Both the position numbers and the translations under genes were made by a program. The notes beneath the pieces were generated by a model, which worked only from the letters and a program-made list of their open reading frames with translations, had not been told where the DNA came from and made no database searches. Below, piece after piece: positions 54,868 through 62,870 of a stretch of DNA of 64,000 nucleotides; within the stretch, counting starts at the first letter, position 1; each line of letters starts with the position of its first letter. The stretch is from an uncultured Bacilli bacterium (lineage in GTDB: Bacteria > Bacillota_I > Bacilli_A > RF39 > UBA660), in NCBI GenBank assembly GCA_934131005.1, contig CAKOYV010000007.1, forward strand, positions 9,503 to 73,502, written 5' to 3'.

Positions 54868-56925
54868 TTATTTTAAAACAACTGAAATCAACATGCCCAA
54901 CAAAATTAAAACCATCAATGAAAGGGATAAAATAAGTATATTAGAAAAACCACTCTTTGATAATGTTCTACTTCTTCCTTTAATAGCTTGCTGTTGCTGT
55001 TTTTTTACTATATCACTCATTGTTTTAGCAAATTGAGCCTCAGAATAAAGTTTCATCTTTCTAGCATCCTTATGATTCATTGATGCTATTTTTTTTGAGG
55101 AAACATAAGAATAATTTTGCTTCTTAGCAACATATGCTTCTGGATGAAAAGAAATACCCATATTTGCAAATTGTTTCTCTAACGCGCCCTGACGTTGAGA
55201 GAAATTTGCTTTCTTGTTACCATTAGTATTTGTTTTCATATTTTGTGCATTCTTTTTATTATCAGCCTTAACCTCTTTATTACCTTGTTGCTTATTTACT
55301 AAATTAGAATTAGCTCTCCTTTGAATATCTCCTTTTTGCAAATTAGCATTTTGCTTCTTTTGCCTATTACTATATTTATTAGCAATAGCTTGTGTTTTAG
55401 ATCTAGGCACTGTTGTCAAAATAGGACTTATACTTTGATTAAAAGTCTTAACACTAATTAATTCTTTATGAAAAGAAGTAACTTCTTTCAAATACACATC
55501 ACTACCATACATTCTTTGAGCATAAGATTTAATACGCCTATCAGCTAATGCTAATGCCGCTTCATTATCAATAATTTTTTTCCTCTCTTGTTGAATTTGA
55601 CTATTAATATTATTCAAACTTTGTTCATGAACATCTATATTTTGCCTACGCTCTTCTATTTGAGCATCTATCCTATTAATTTCCTCAGTTATCTTTTGTA
55701 TCTTTTTTTCACGAAGTTTAGAAATAAATGTAACCCTAGAACTTTTCTTAAAAACAGTATCATTTAACTTTTTCTTTAACATATCTTTTCTTTTCTCATA
55801 AGCTTTTATAACTACCTGAGAACCTTTTATACTCATAGAAGATATCATAACATCAGAATTTAATTTACTAATATTCTTCTTTGCTTGCGAAATATTATCC
55901 CTATACTGACTCTTACTAGCATTTTCTTGAGCTATATTATTTACATTATTTTTAACACTACGTTCTATATTATTTCTTCTCTTATTTAAATGATCGCTTA
56001 TTAATTTTTTATCCCTATCTAAAGAAGACATTTTATAAAGAGTTGCCAAAGTATCTAAGTTCATTAAATCTAACAACTCATTTTTATTTTCAGAGCTATT
56101 ATAAACATTTATTAGAAAAAATGAAGCCAGCATCTTTCCTTTCATTATTTTAGAATTCAAAATTTCTCTTTTATCTATAGTACTAAGCTTATTAAATAAC
56201 TGTCTTTGCTTTTGTATATCAGCAAGATCATAGAAGAATAAAACCTTATTTGTAGCCTGATTATATTTTTTCATTAAATCATCATTAACAGCCACCTTAC
56301 TTGCCCTCATATTATTATTAGAAATATTTTCCTTATTTTTAGTCACATTAAAATCTCTAGGTATTTTCTTCTCCTCTTTTATAACCCTCAATTCTTTAGG
56401 AGGAAAAATAATCTCATATCTACGTCCTAACCACTCTCTTAATAATTTATCTAAATCAACATAATTTTCTTTTAATTTTTTTATCTTCCCAATATCAAGG
56501 TTATTAGCAATTGCTTTTTTTGATGCATAATCAAATTCCTTACTAACAAGTATTTCATATATATCTTTTAATTCTAAATCTTTATTATTATTTATAACAG
56601 CAATCTTATCGGCTGGAGAAATTAACCTATATAATTGGCTTTTTTCAAAAAGTGTTGCTACAGCAAATATTTCTTTTTTATCACTTAATTCCTCAGTATT
56701 ATAAAAATATTGGTTAACTGGTAAACTTCCACTATTTAAATAAGCTTTAGCACCATCTAAAACAGCTTTCTGAGAACCAGAATTAAGCTCACTGCTAAAT
56801 AAATTAGTGATTTCTTGTTGTAAATTAGAACTCCACCACTCAGTGCTTTTATTAGAACGAATCATTTCTTGAATAAACATCCTTGTCAGAGTGTCATTTA
56901 TCATTGAATTATTACTATTATTCAC
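54868..56925 (-). CDS. Tail-anchored coiled-coil protein, unknown (685 aa)
   Basis: Residues 1-300 form an alpha-helical domain of unknown type (for example KKAIANNLDIGKIKKL). About 315-480 is a long coiled coil (for example DAQIEERRQNIDVHEQSLNN), then a Lys/Asn/Gln-rich linker (490-600), a conserved-looking HPEAYVAKKQ, and a C-terminal membrane helix (about 662-684). No signal peptide, so the bulk is cytoplasmic. Its start lies 11 bases after a DUF1292 gene, so it likely shares an operon with the two DUF1292 genes. A structural or division-related role is possible but not shown. Confidence 0.6.
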   Translation of the reverse strand: MNNSNNSMINDTLTRMFIQEMIRSNKSTEWWSSNLQQEITNLFSSELNSGSQKAVLDGAKAYLNSGSLPVNQYFYNTEELSDKKEIFAVATLFEKSQLYRLISPADKIAVINNNKDLELKDIYEILVSKEFDYASKKAIANNLDIGKIKKLKENYVDLDKLLREWLGRRYEIIFPPKELRVIKEEKKIPRDFNVTKNKENISNNNMRASKVAVNDDLMKKYNQATNKVLFFYDLADIQKQRQLFNKLSTIDKREILNSKIMKGKMLASFFLINVYNSSENKNELLDLMNLDTLATLYKMSSLDRDKKLISDHLNKRRNNIERSVKNNVNNIAQENASKSQYRDNISQAKKNISKLNSDVMISSMSIKGSQVVIKAYEKRKDMLKKKLNDTVFKKSSRVTFISKLREKKIQKITEEINRIDAQIEERRQNIDVHEQSLNNINSQIQQERKKIIDNEAALALADRRIKSYAQRMYGSDVYLKEVTSFHKELISVKTFNQSISPILTTVPRSKTQAIANKYSNRQKKQNANLQKGDIQRRANSNLVNKQQGNKEVKADNKKNAQNMKTNTNGNKKANFSQRQGALEKQFANMGISFHPEAYVAKKQNYSYVSSKKIASMNHKDARKMKLYSEAQFAKTMSDIVKKQQQQAIKGRSRTLSKSGFSNILILSLSLMVLILLGMLISVVLK

Positions 56926-56935
56926 AACTATTCAC

Positions 56936-57190
56936 CTACTCTATACTATTGATATATTCTCTTATTATATCAAACACCTTATTCTTTTCATTTTCATCCA
57001 CTATATCAACTAGATCACTCTCACCATTAGCATATTTTATAACTCTTTTAGCATATATAGCATCCTCTTCCTCATTAGCAGAAACTGCATAAACAACATA
57101 TTCGATTCCATCTATTTCCATAATATTAAGAATCTTACCATCTACATTATTACCAAATTCATCCCTCAAATTAATTGTATTATCTTCCAT
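56936..57190 (-). CDS. DUF1292 protein
   Basis: 84 residues. MEDNTINLRDEFGNNVDGKIL followed by ILNIMEIDGIEYVVYAVSAN and a closing DENEKNKVFDIIREYI fits DUF1292, a small beta-barrel-like domain found across Firmicutes and often near mutS2 or ruvX-like genes. Function is not established. It is 5 bases from the next DUF1292 gene and the two are likely a duplicated pair. Confidence 0.72.
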   Translation of the reverse strand: MEDNTINLRDEFGNNVDGKILNIMEIDGIEYVVYAVSANEEEDAIYAKRVIKYANGESDLVDIVDENEKNKVFDIIREYINSIE

Positions 57191-57195
57191 AATCT

Positions 57196-57444
57196 CTACC
57201 TTCCCTTAACCATATCAACAATTTTTAAAACTACAGTATTAACAAAATCTTGCTCTTCACTATTTGTAACCCTAATAAGTTGTCCATCTATATTTTTAGC
57301 ACAATATACTCCTATATCATCACCTAAATTCATGCTATAAATACAATATTTATTATCCATATATTCAAAATTAATAATAATATCTGCCGTAACAACTCGT
57401 CCATCATCTAAAGTCATAGTAAAATTTCTATCAAAATCCATCAT
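57196..57444 (-). CDS. DUF1292-like protein
   Basis: 82 residues from the ATG at 57444 (MMDFDRNFTMTLDDGRVVTA); a second ATG follows at 57441. The frame reaches 57465 as TTG, but AGGAG sits inside it and best serves 57444. FEYMDNKYCIYSMNLGDDI then YCAKNIDGQLIRVTNSEEQD resembles DUF1292, more divergent than its neighbour. First gene of the run to the 685-aa protein. Confidence 0.65.
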   Translation of the reverse strand: MMDFDRNFTMTLDDGRVVTADIIINFEYMDNKYCIYSMNLGDDIGVYCAKNIDGQLIRVTNSEEQDFVNTVVLKIVDMVKGR

Positions 57445-57790
57445 CACTTCTCCTAATCTAACCAACCCACCTACTATTCTATATTTTCATTATAATTATA
57501 ACAAAAATTAATTATTTTGCCAACAAAAATAATAAGTGTTGGTAAAATAATTAGAATCCAAAAAAATTCTCTAATAATTGCTTGAATTCTTTAAAAATAA
57601 ATTATATTATTTTTCTCATAAAAAAGAGTCTAATTTAAAAAAATAATTTTTTTATTAAAATTAAAAGGATTTTAGCTTTTTGCCTAGAACAATATATTTA
57701 GAGGGACTAAATTCCCTCTAAACAGAAAGGAGGCAAATTATAGAAAAATTAATTGCAAAAGAAAGATTAATTCCTTTAACCAAAGACTTT

Positions 57791-58654
57791 ATGTTTAAGC
57801 ATATCTTCACCAACAATCCTGATATCCTAAAAAAATTCTTAATTGATGTTCTAAAACTAGATATCAACCCTAACCTAGCTACTATCATCATCGAAAATAA
57901 TGAACTTACTAAATCTAGGGAAAAAGAATATCAAAAGAACGTTGATATCTATGTTTCTATTAATAATAACTTAAGAATTGATATTGAAGTAAACTCTGAA
58001 AAATTTAGCTCTATTAAAGCTAGAAATGTTCTATATTTAAATAAAATTGCTATTGATACAACCGAATCAGGCTTTACTTATCAAAAAATGAACAAACAAT
58101 ATTTTTATCAACTAAACTTAAATGCTCATAAATCTGACAAATATTTAGATGAAGAATACCTACTCGTATCTACAAATAAACACCAAATCTTACTAGATAA
58201 TTATAAAATTATTTGCAAATCTCTTGATTATTACAAAGAACTTTATTATAATCAAGGTAAGAATTCAAGCAAAGATGTAATATGGTTATCTTTACTTGGA
58301 GCAAATAATTTTAATGAATTAGAGGAGATGGCAAGTTTAGTTATGGATGAGAAAGAAAAAAATAAATTTGTAGCCGAATGCAAAGATTCTAGTAAAAACA
58401 CCAAATGGTTATCTGAATGGGGAACAGAATACTTTGCCGAAATGGTGAAACAAAACGTTATCGAAGATGCTAAAGAAGAAGGATTAAAAGAAGGATTAAA
58501 AGAAGGATTAGAAAAAGGAATTAATCAAAAACAAACAGAAATGATTAAAAGTTTTTTAAAGCAAAATGTTTCCATAGAAATCATTGCAAAAGCTGCTAAC
58601 ATTTCCGTTAAGGACGTAAAAAAGATAGAAAAATCCATGCAAAATGGAGATTAA
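57791..58654 (+). CDS. Rpn-family PD-(D/E)XK nuclease, copy B
   Basis: 287 residues, nearly identical to copy A for the first 200 residues. The catalytic segment DIEVNSEKFSS is the same. The Gly-containing C-terminal repeats differ by one short unit (KEGLKEGLEKG against KEGQRKGLQEGLKKG), and the last helix is rewritten (MIKSFLKQNVSIEIIAKAAN). As in copy A, the frame runs 17 codons upstream to an ATT-ATA pair after AAAGGAGG (57737-57742) without an ATG. Likely a recent duplication or gene conversion; function is inferred from the Rpn family. Confidence 0.82.
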   Translation: MFKHIFTNNPDILKKFLIDVLKLDINPNLATIIIENNELTKSREKEYQKNVDIYVSINNNLRIDIEVNSEKFSSIKARNVLYLNKIAIDTTESGFTYQKMNKQYFYQLNLNAHKSDKYLDEEYLLVSTNKHQILLDNYKIICKSLDYYKELYYNQGKNSSKDVIWLSLLGANNFNELEEMASLVMDEKEKNKFVAECKDSSKNTKWLSEWGTEYFAEMVKQNVIEDAKEEGLKEGLKEGLEKGINQKQTEMIKSFLKQNVSIEIIAKAANISVKDVKKIEKSMQNGD

Positions 58655-58667
58655 TTCTATCTTTTTT
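58618..58667 (+). terminator. Terminator of Rpn copy B
   Basis: AAAAAAGATAG (58618-58628) pairs with CTATCTTTTTT (58657-58667), the equivalent of the copy A stem with one compensated base pair. Confidence 0.72.
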
Positions 58668-58862
58668 CTTTTGTATAAATAGCTAAAAATTTGAAAATAA
58701 ATACTTAAAAAGAATACTTACTTATATGCTAAATTTATATAGCCACCATAAAAACATATATACATAGAAAAAATAATTCAAAGATGAACAAAACTCTAAT
58801 TATTATTAAAAGTAAATAAAGTTAACATCAAAGAATTATTTTTTAATACTACCTATCTTTAA

Positions 58863-61235
58863 TTAATTATCTCTAAGTACAGCATTATGCTTACTTTCAA
58901 CCTTAGCAATTATTTTATTAAATATCTCATTAACCTCACTATCAGTAAGAGTTTTAGCATCATTTTCAAATAATAAACTAAATGCAATTGACTTCTTATC
59001 ACTAGCAATACCATCACCAGTATAAACATCAAATATATCAATAGAAGTAAGTAATCTACCACCAGTAGCTCTTATTGTTTTAAATATATCAAAAGCCTTA
59101 ACATCAGCATCTACAATAAAAGCCATATCTTTAGAAATACTAGGATAACGAGAAGATGCTTTAAATTTAATAGGTTTAATCTTCTTCATCAAAGCATTCA
59201 TTGAAACCTCAGCAACATAAATATCATCATGACTAACATTAGGGTGAACACGTCCCATAATACCAACACATTCTCTATCTAAAATAACTTTAGCACTCAT
59301 AAAAGGATGCATATCTTTGGTATTTAATTCTGTAAAATCATATCTATTCTTAAGACCTAAATAATCAAGCAAATTACAAATTATTCCTTTAATCAAATAA
59401 AAATCAGTCTTAATAACATTACCTTGCCAATTATTAGAAATATAATTACCACTCATAAGTATTGTGATTTTACTATCTTCATTATACTCACTATCATATA
59501 CTTTACTTATTTCATATAAGAAAATATCATCAATACCACGAGCCTTATTATACTCATATACCTTCAATAAAGATGGAATCAAAGTTGTTCTAACAACAGA
59601 TTTATCAACACTCATTGGATTTGGTAAAACAACATTTTTTATATCTTGATATTTAAAAGTATCAGCCATACTAGGACTAACTAATGTATATGTTTTAGCC
59701 TCGTTAAGGCCTAGGGTTCTAAGTCGCTTAGATACTAACTTACGATATTTAACATCACCAATATAACTTCCCTTTCTAACAGTTGTAACAGGAAGTGTTG
59801 ATACTAAATTATGATAACCATATAATCTTCCAATCTCCTCAGCAATATCATTAACATTTGAATCAATATCTAATCTTCTTCTAGGAATTACAACCTCAAA
59901 AATATCATCATGAACTTCATAAGCAAAATCAAGCTTATCTAACTCACGTTCCATATCTTCTTCTGAAATAGTTATACCAAGCATTTTATTAATATCATTA
60001 ACGCTAAACTTAACCTTTTTTTCACTCTTATCAATCTTATCATATAAAACATTGCCACTAAGAACCTTAGCAGAAGCATATTTTTCTAATAAATGACATG
60101 CTCTAGCCATAGCTTTTTGTGTATATTCATAATTAAGACCCTTTCCATATCTAATAGAAGCTTCACTACGTAAATTAAGTCTATTTGCAATATTTCTAAT
60201 ACTAATAGGATCAAAAATAGCACTTTCAATTAAAATAGAAGTAGTATTATCATCAACCTCAGTATTCTCACCGCCCATAACACCAGCTACACAAACAGAC
60301 TTTGTTCCATCAGTAATAACAATATCCTTATCTGTAAGCTTACGCAAATTACCGTCTAAAGTAGTTATTTCCTCTCCATCATGAGCATCTCTTACAACTA
60401 TCCTATCTCCTAATTTTTCTTTATCAAAGAAATGAAGTGGTTGACCATATTCCAACATAACATAGTTAGAAATATCAACAACATTATTAATACTTCTCAT
60501 ACCAGCTGCTGCTAAACGCTTTTTAATAAATTCAGGAGACTCGCCAATTTTTATATCCTTAACCATACCAGCCATATAATAAGGGCATTTATCTGTTTCT
60601 ACTTCTAGAGAAAAATGATCTGAAACACTATCACTAATAGGTGTAAAATCATCATCAGGTAAAGTCACTTTTTTTCCTAAAATAGCAGCAATTTCATAAG
60701 CAAATCCAATATGATAATAACAATCATTATTACGATGTTTATGGATATCTAATTCATATAAAGTTGCTTCTAGTCCTAAATATTTAAGAGGATCAGTACC
60801 AACTTTAGCATCACTAGGAAGCTCACAAATACCACGTTCATATGCCTCTTCAGTTTTCTCTTCTAACCCTAATTCATATAGAGCACAAAGCATTCCATTA
60901 GATTCAACCCCTCTAATACGACTAGGCTTAATAACAAAATCTCCTGGTAAAACAGCCCCAGGTAAAGCAACTATTACTTTAATACCCTCACGAACATTAG
61001 TAGCACCACACACTATCGTCTTCTTATCAGAACCAACATTAACTAAACAAACATGCAAATGATCACTATCAGGATGATCACTACAACTAACAACTTCTCC
61101 TATAACTAAATTATCTATATGATTAGAAATAACTTTTTCAACATTAATACCAGCCTTAGTTATTTTAACAGCAAGTTCTTCTAAATCTTCATCACTAATA
61201 TCAATATAATCACTTACCCATTCTAAATTTATCAT
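58863..61235 (-). CDS. pheT: Phenylalanine-tRNA ligase beta subunit
   Basis: 790 residues from the ATG at 61235 (MINLEWVSDYIDI), one base after the pheS stop; a frame to 61265 adds 10 unsupported residues. An N-terminal EMAP/OB tRNA-binding domain (about 40-150), B3/B4 editing domain with GMRSINNVVDISNYVM, B5 and a C-terminal FDX-ACB anticodon domain (FKASSRYPSISKDMAF) are all recognisable. With PheS it forms the alpha2-beta2 enzyme that charges tRNA-Phe. Confidence 0.95.
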   Translation of the reverse strand: MINLEWVSDYIDISDEDLEELAVKITKAGINVEKVISNHIDNLVIGEVVSCSDHPDSDHLHVCLVNVGSDKKTIVCGATNVREGIKVIVALPGAVLPGDFVIKPSRIRGVESNGMLCALYELGLEEKTEEAYERGICELPSDAKVGTDPLKYLGLEATLYELDIHKHRNNDCYYHIGFAYEIAAILGKKVTLPDDDFTPISDSVSDHFSLEVETDKCPYYMAGMVKDIKIGESPEFIKKRLAAAGMRSINNVVDISNYVMLEYGQPLHFFDKEKLGDRIVVRDAHDGEEITTLDGNLRKLTDKDIVITDGTKSVCVAGVMGGENTEVDDNTTSILIESAIFDPISIRNIANRLNLRSEASIRYGKGLNYEYTQKAMARACHLLEKYASAKVLSGNVLYDKIDKSEKKVKFSVNDINKMLGITISEEDMERELDKLDFAYEVHDDIFEVVIPRRRLDIDSNVNDIAEEIGRLYGYHNLVSTLPVTTVRKGSYIGDVKYRKLVSKRLRTLGLNEAKTYTLVSPSMADTFKYQDIKNVVLPNPMSVDKSVVRTTLIPSLLKVYEYNKARGIDDIFLYEISKVYDSEYNEDSKITILMSGNYISNNWQGNVIKTDFYLIKGIICNLLDYLGLKNRYDFTELNTKDMHPFMSAKVILDRECVGIMGRVHPNVSHDDIYVAEVSMNALMKKIKPIKFKASSRYPSISKDMAFIVDADVKAFDIFKTIRATGGRLLTSIDIFDVYTGDGIASDKKSIAFSLLFENDAKTLTDSEVNEIFNKIIAKVESKHNAVLRDN

Positions 61236-61236
61236 C

Positions 61237-62280
61237 CTACTCACTCTCCTTTCTATCAAATACACGTACTTCTCTTAAGTCTGTTGTATAAAAAGTTCTA
61301 ATATCATTAATACCATATTTAAGCATAGCAAGTCTCTCAGCACCAAAACCAAAAGCAAATCCTGTCCAATTTTCGGGATCATAACCACAATTTTTTAAAA
61401 CATTAGGATGAACAATACCAGCACCAGCAACTGTTATCCAACCACTATTTTTACAAATATTACATCCTTTTTGATGACAATTAAAGCAACTTATATCTAC
61501 CTCAACAGAAGGTTCTGTAAAAGGATAATAGCTAGGTCTAAATCTTGTCTTTATATCATCACCAAATAATTTTTTTACAATAAGATCAATCGTTCCTTTT
61601 AGATCAGACAAACTAACATCACGATCAACAACAAGCCCTTCTATTTGCATAAATTGATGTGAATGTGTAGCATCATCATCATCTCTACGATAAGTCTTAC
61701 CAGGACAAATAACTCTAATTGCCTCATCCCCACCCTTAGCAAGCATTGTTCTAACTTGCACAGGTGATGTCTGACTACGTAGTAAAAGTGACTCTCCTTC
61801 TACATAAAAAGTATCTTGAGCATCACGAGCAGGATGTCCCTTAGGTAAATTAAGCATTTCAAAATTATATTCATCACGTTCAATCTCAGGTCCATCTACA
61901 ACATCATAGCCCATAGATATAAGTAATTCTTCAACTTCCTCTACAAGATGTTCTAAAATATTAGGTGCTCCTACGTTAATCTTAGTAGCAGGTAAACTAA
62001 TATCAATCTTCTCACTTTCCAACTTCTTATTAAGTTCTATTTCCTCAAGATTAGCACGAGTCTTATCATAATTTTCCATAAAACTCTTCTTAAGCTCATT
62101 AACACTTTGGCCAAATTTACGTCTCTCATCACCATCAAGCGTTTTAATTAAAGCATTAAGTGAAGATATCTTTCCCTTCTTTCCCATATATTCAACTCTA
62201 ATATCATTAAGTTTCTGAAGATCCATAACATCATTAAATACGCCATCTATTTCCTTCTTCAATTTTTCTATATTATCCAT
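61237..62280 (-). CDS. pheS: Phenylalanine-tRNA ligase alpha subunit
   Basis: 347 residues. The N-terminal coiled-coil arm (about 1-85) binds tRNA-Phe. Class II motifs include GHPARDAQDTFYVEG, LLRSQTSPVQVR, THSHQFMQIEGLVV and EPSVEVDISCFNCHQKGC with a C-x-x-C-type zinc region. FAFGFGAERLAMLKYGI is motif 3. Downstream of the T-box leader and a 95-aa ORF, upstream of pheT. Confidence 0.95.
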   Translation of the reverse strand: MDNIEKLKKEIDGVFNDVMDLQKLNDIRVEYMGKKGKISSLNALIKTLDGDERRKFGQSVNELKKSFMENYDKTRANLEEIELNKKLESEKIDISLPATKINVGAPNILEHLVEEVEELLISMGYDVVDGPEIERDEYNFEMLNLPKGHPARDAQDTFYVEGESLLLRSQTSPVQVRTMLAKGGDEAIRVICPGKTYRRDDDDATHSHQFMQIEGLVVDRDVSLSDLKGTIDLIVKKLFGDDIKTRFRPSYYPFTEPSVEVDISCFNCHQKGCNICKNSGWITVAGAGIVHPNVLKNCGYDPENWTGFAFGFGAERLAMLKYGINDIRTFYTTDLREVRVFDRKESE

Positions 62281-62292
62281 AATAATCCTCCT

Positions 62293-62580
62293 TTATAAAT
62301 TTTCAATCATATCAATAAACCCATCTTTACCAATATTTTTTTCATACGCTAAAACTTTCTCAATAAAATCATTATGGGAAAGTACTAGCTCATCTGTCCT
62401 ATCAAGAATAACACCATCTATATTCTTAATCCCATACTTAATCAAATACCTAATATTAAGATCAACATCTACTCTATTAGTCTCTAAATCATCAAGAATA
62501 TAATCATTAGTATTTTTAACTATCTTTTTATAGGTCTCATTAGACACATATTTAAGCAAATAATCTATCTTATAATTCAT
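62293..62580 (-). CDS. Unknown 95-aa protein between T-box and pheS
   Basis: The ATG at 62578-62580 (MNYKIDYLLKYVSNETYKKI) follows AGGAGG, immediately after the T-box terminator. The same frame runs further upstream, but that part lies in the T-box and is not coding. The protein is mostly helical and acidic, with RVDVDLNIRYLIKYGIKNID in the middle. Not recognised. Being under Phe T-box control, it may have a role linked to phenylalanine supply. Confidence 0.65.
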   Translation of the reverse strand: MNYKIDYLLKYVSNETYKKIVKNTNDYILDDLETNRVDVDLNIRYLIKYGIKNIDGVILDRTDELVLSHNDFIEKVLAYEKNIGKDGFIDMIENL

Positions 62581-62587
62581 AACGCCT

Positions 62588-62815
62588 CCTACAGAAAAAA
62601 AAGATGATACCACAAAAGGACGAGTTTCCCCGCGGTACCACCTTTTTTCATAACATAAGTTATACACTTCTAATCAATAACGAGATTAACCGTTAAAACT
62701 AAAGGGTGAATTCATGCTAATTGATATATCAACCTCCCAGCTTTAAAGTTGACTCTCTTAATATCAAATAAAAAGCATTACTACTTCCTCATCATAGTCT
62801 TATCACTTCTTTTTC
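62588..62815 (-). promoter_or_regulatory. T-box riboswitch, phenylalanine specific
   Basis: Minus-strand leader of the pheST operon. The T-box proper reads AGGTGGTACCGCG. The terminator pairs GGTGGTACC (62634-62642) with GGTATCATC (62603-62611) before eight T (62595-62602). A candidate specifier TTC (complement of GAA at 62708-62710) lies in GAATTCACCC of the specifier-loop region, which fits Phe and the downstream genes. Uncharged tRNA-Phe should favour antitermination. Confidence 0.88.
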
Positions 62816-62822
62816 ATTTAGT

Positions 62823-62851
62823 ATTATATTATAATTAAATTTCTAAGTCAA
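62823..62851 (-). promoter_or_regulatory. Promoter of the Phe T-box operon
   Basis: TTGACT (-35, 62846-62851), 17-base spacer, TATAAT (-10, 62823-62828) on the minus strand. Initiation would fall about seven bases on, at the start of the leader. Confidence 0.85.
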
Positions 62852-62870
62852 TATCCTAAAAATATCTTTT

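Larger units (their letters stand above)
57665..58667 (+). repeat. 1-kb duplicated unit, copy B
   Basis: Near-identical to 40743-41756, including the leader hairpin (TTAGAGGGA at 57698-57706, TCCCTCTAA at 57713-57721), ribosome-binding site, gene and terminator. Flanks differ. Confidence 0.85.

Noticed and set aside
62581..62667. N-terminal extension of the 95-aa ORF upstream of 62580
   Set aside because: It lies in the T-box terminator and T-box sequence; a clear AGGAGG and ATG mark the start at 62580.
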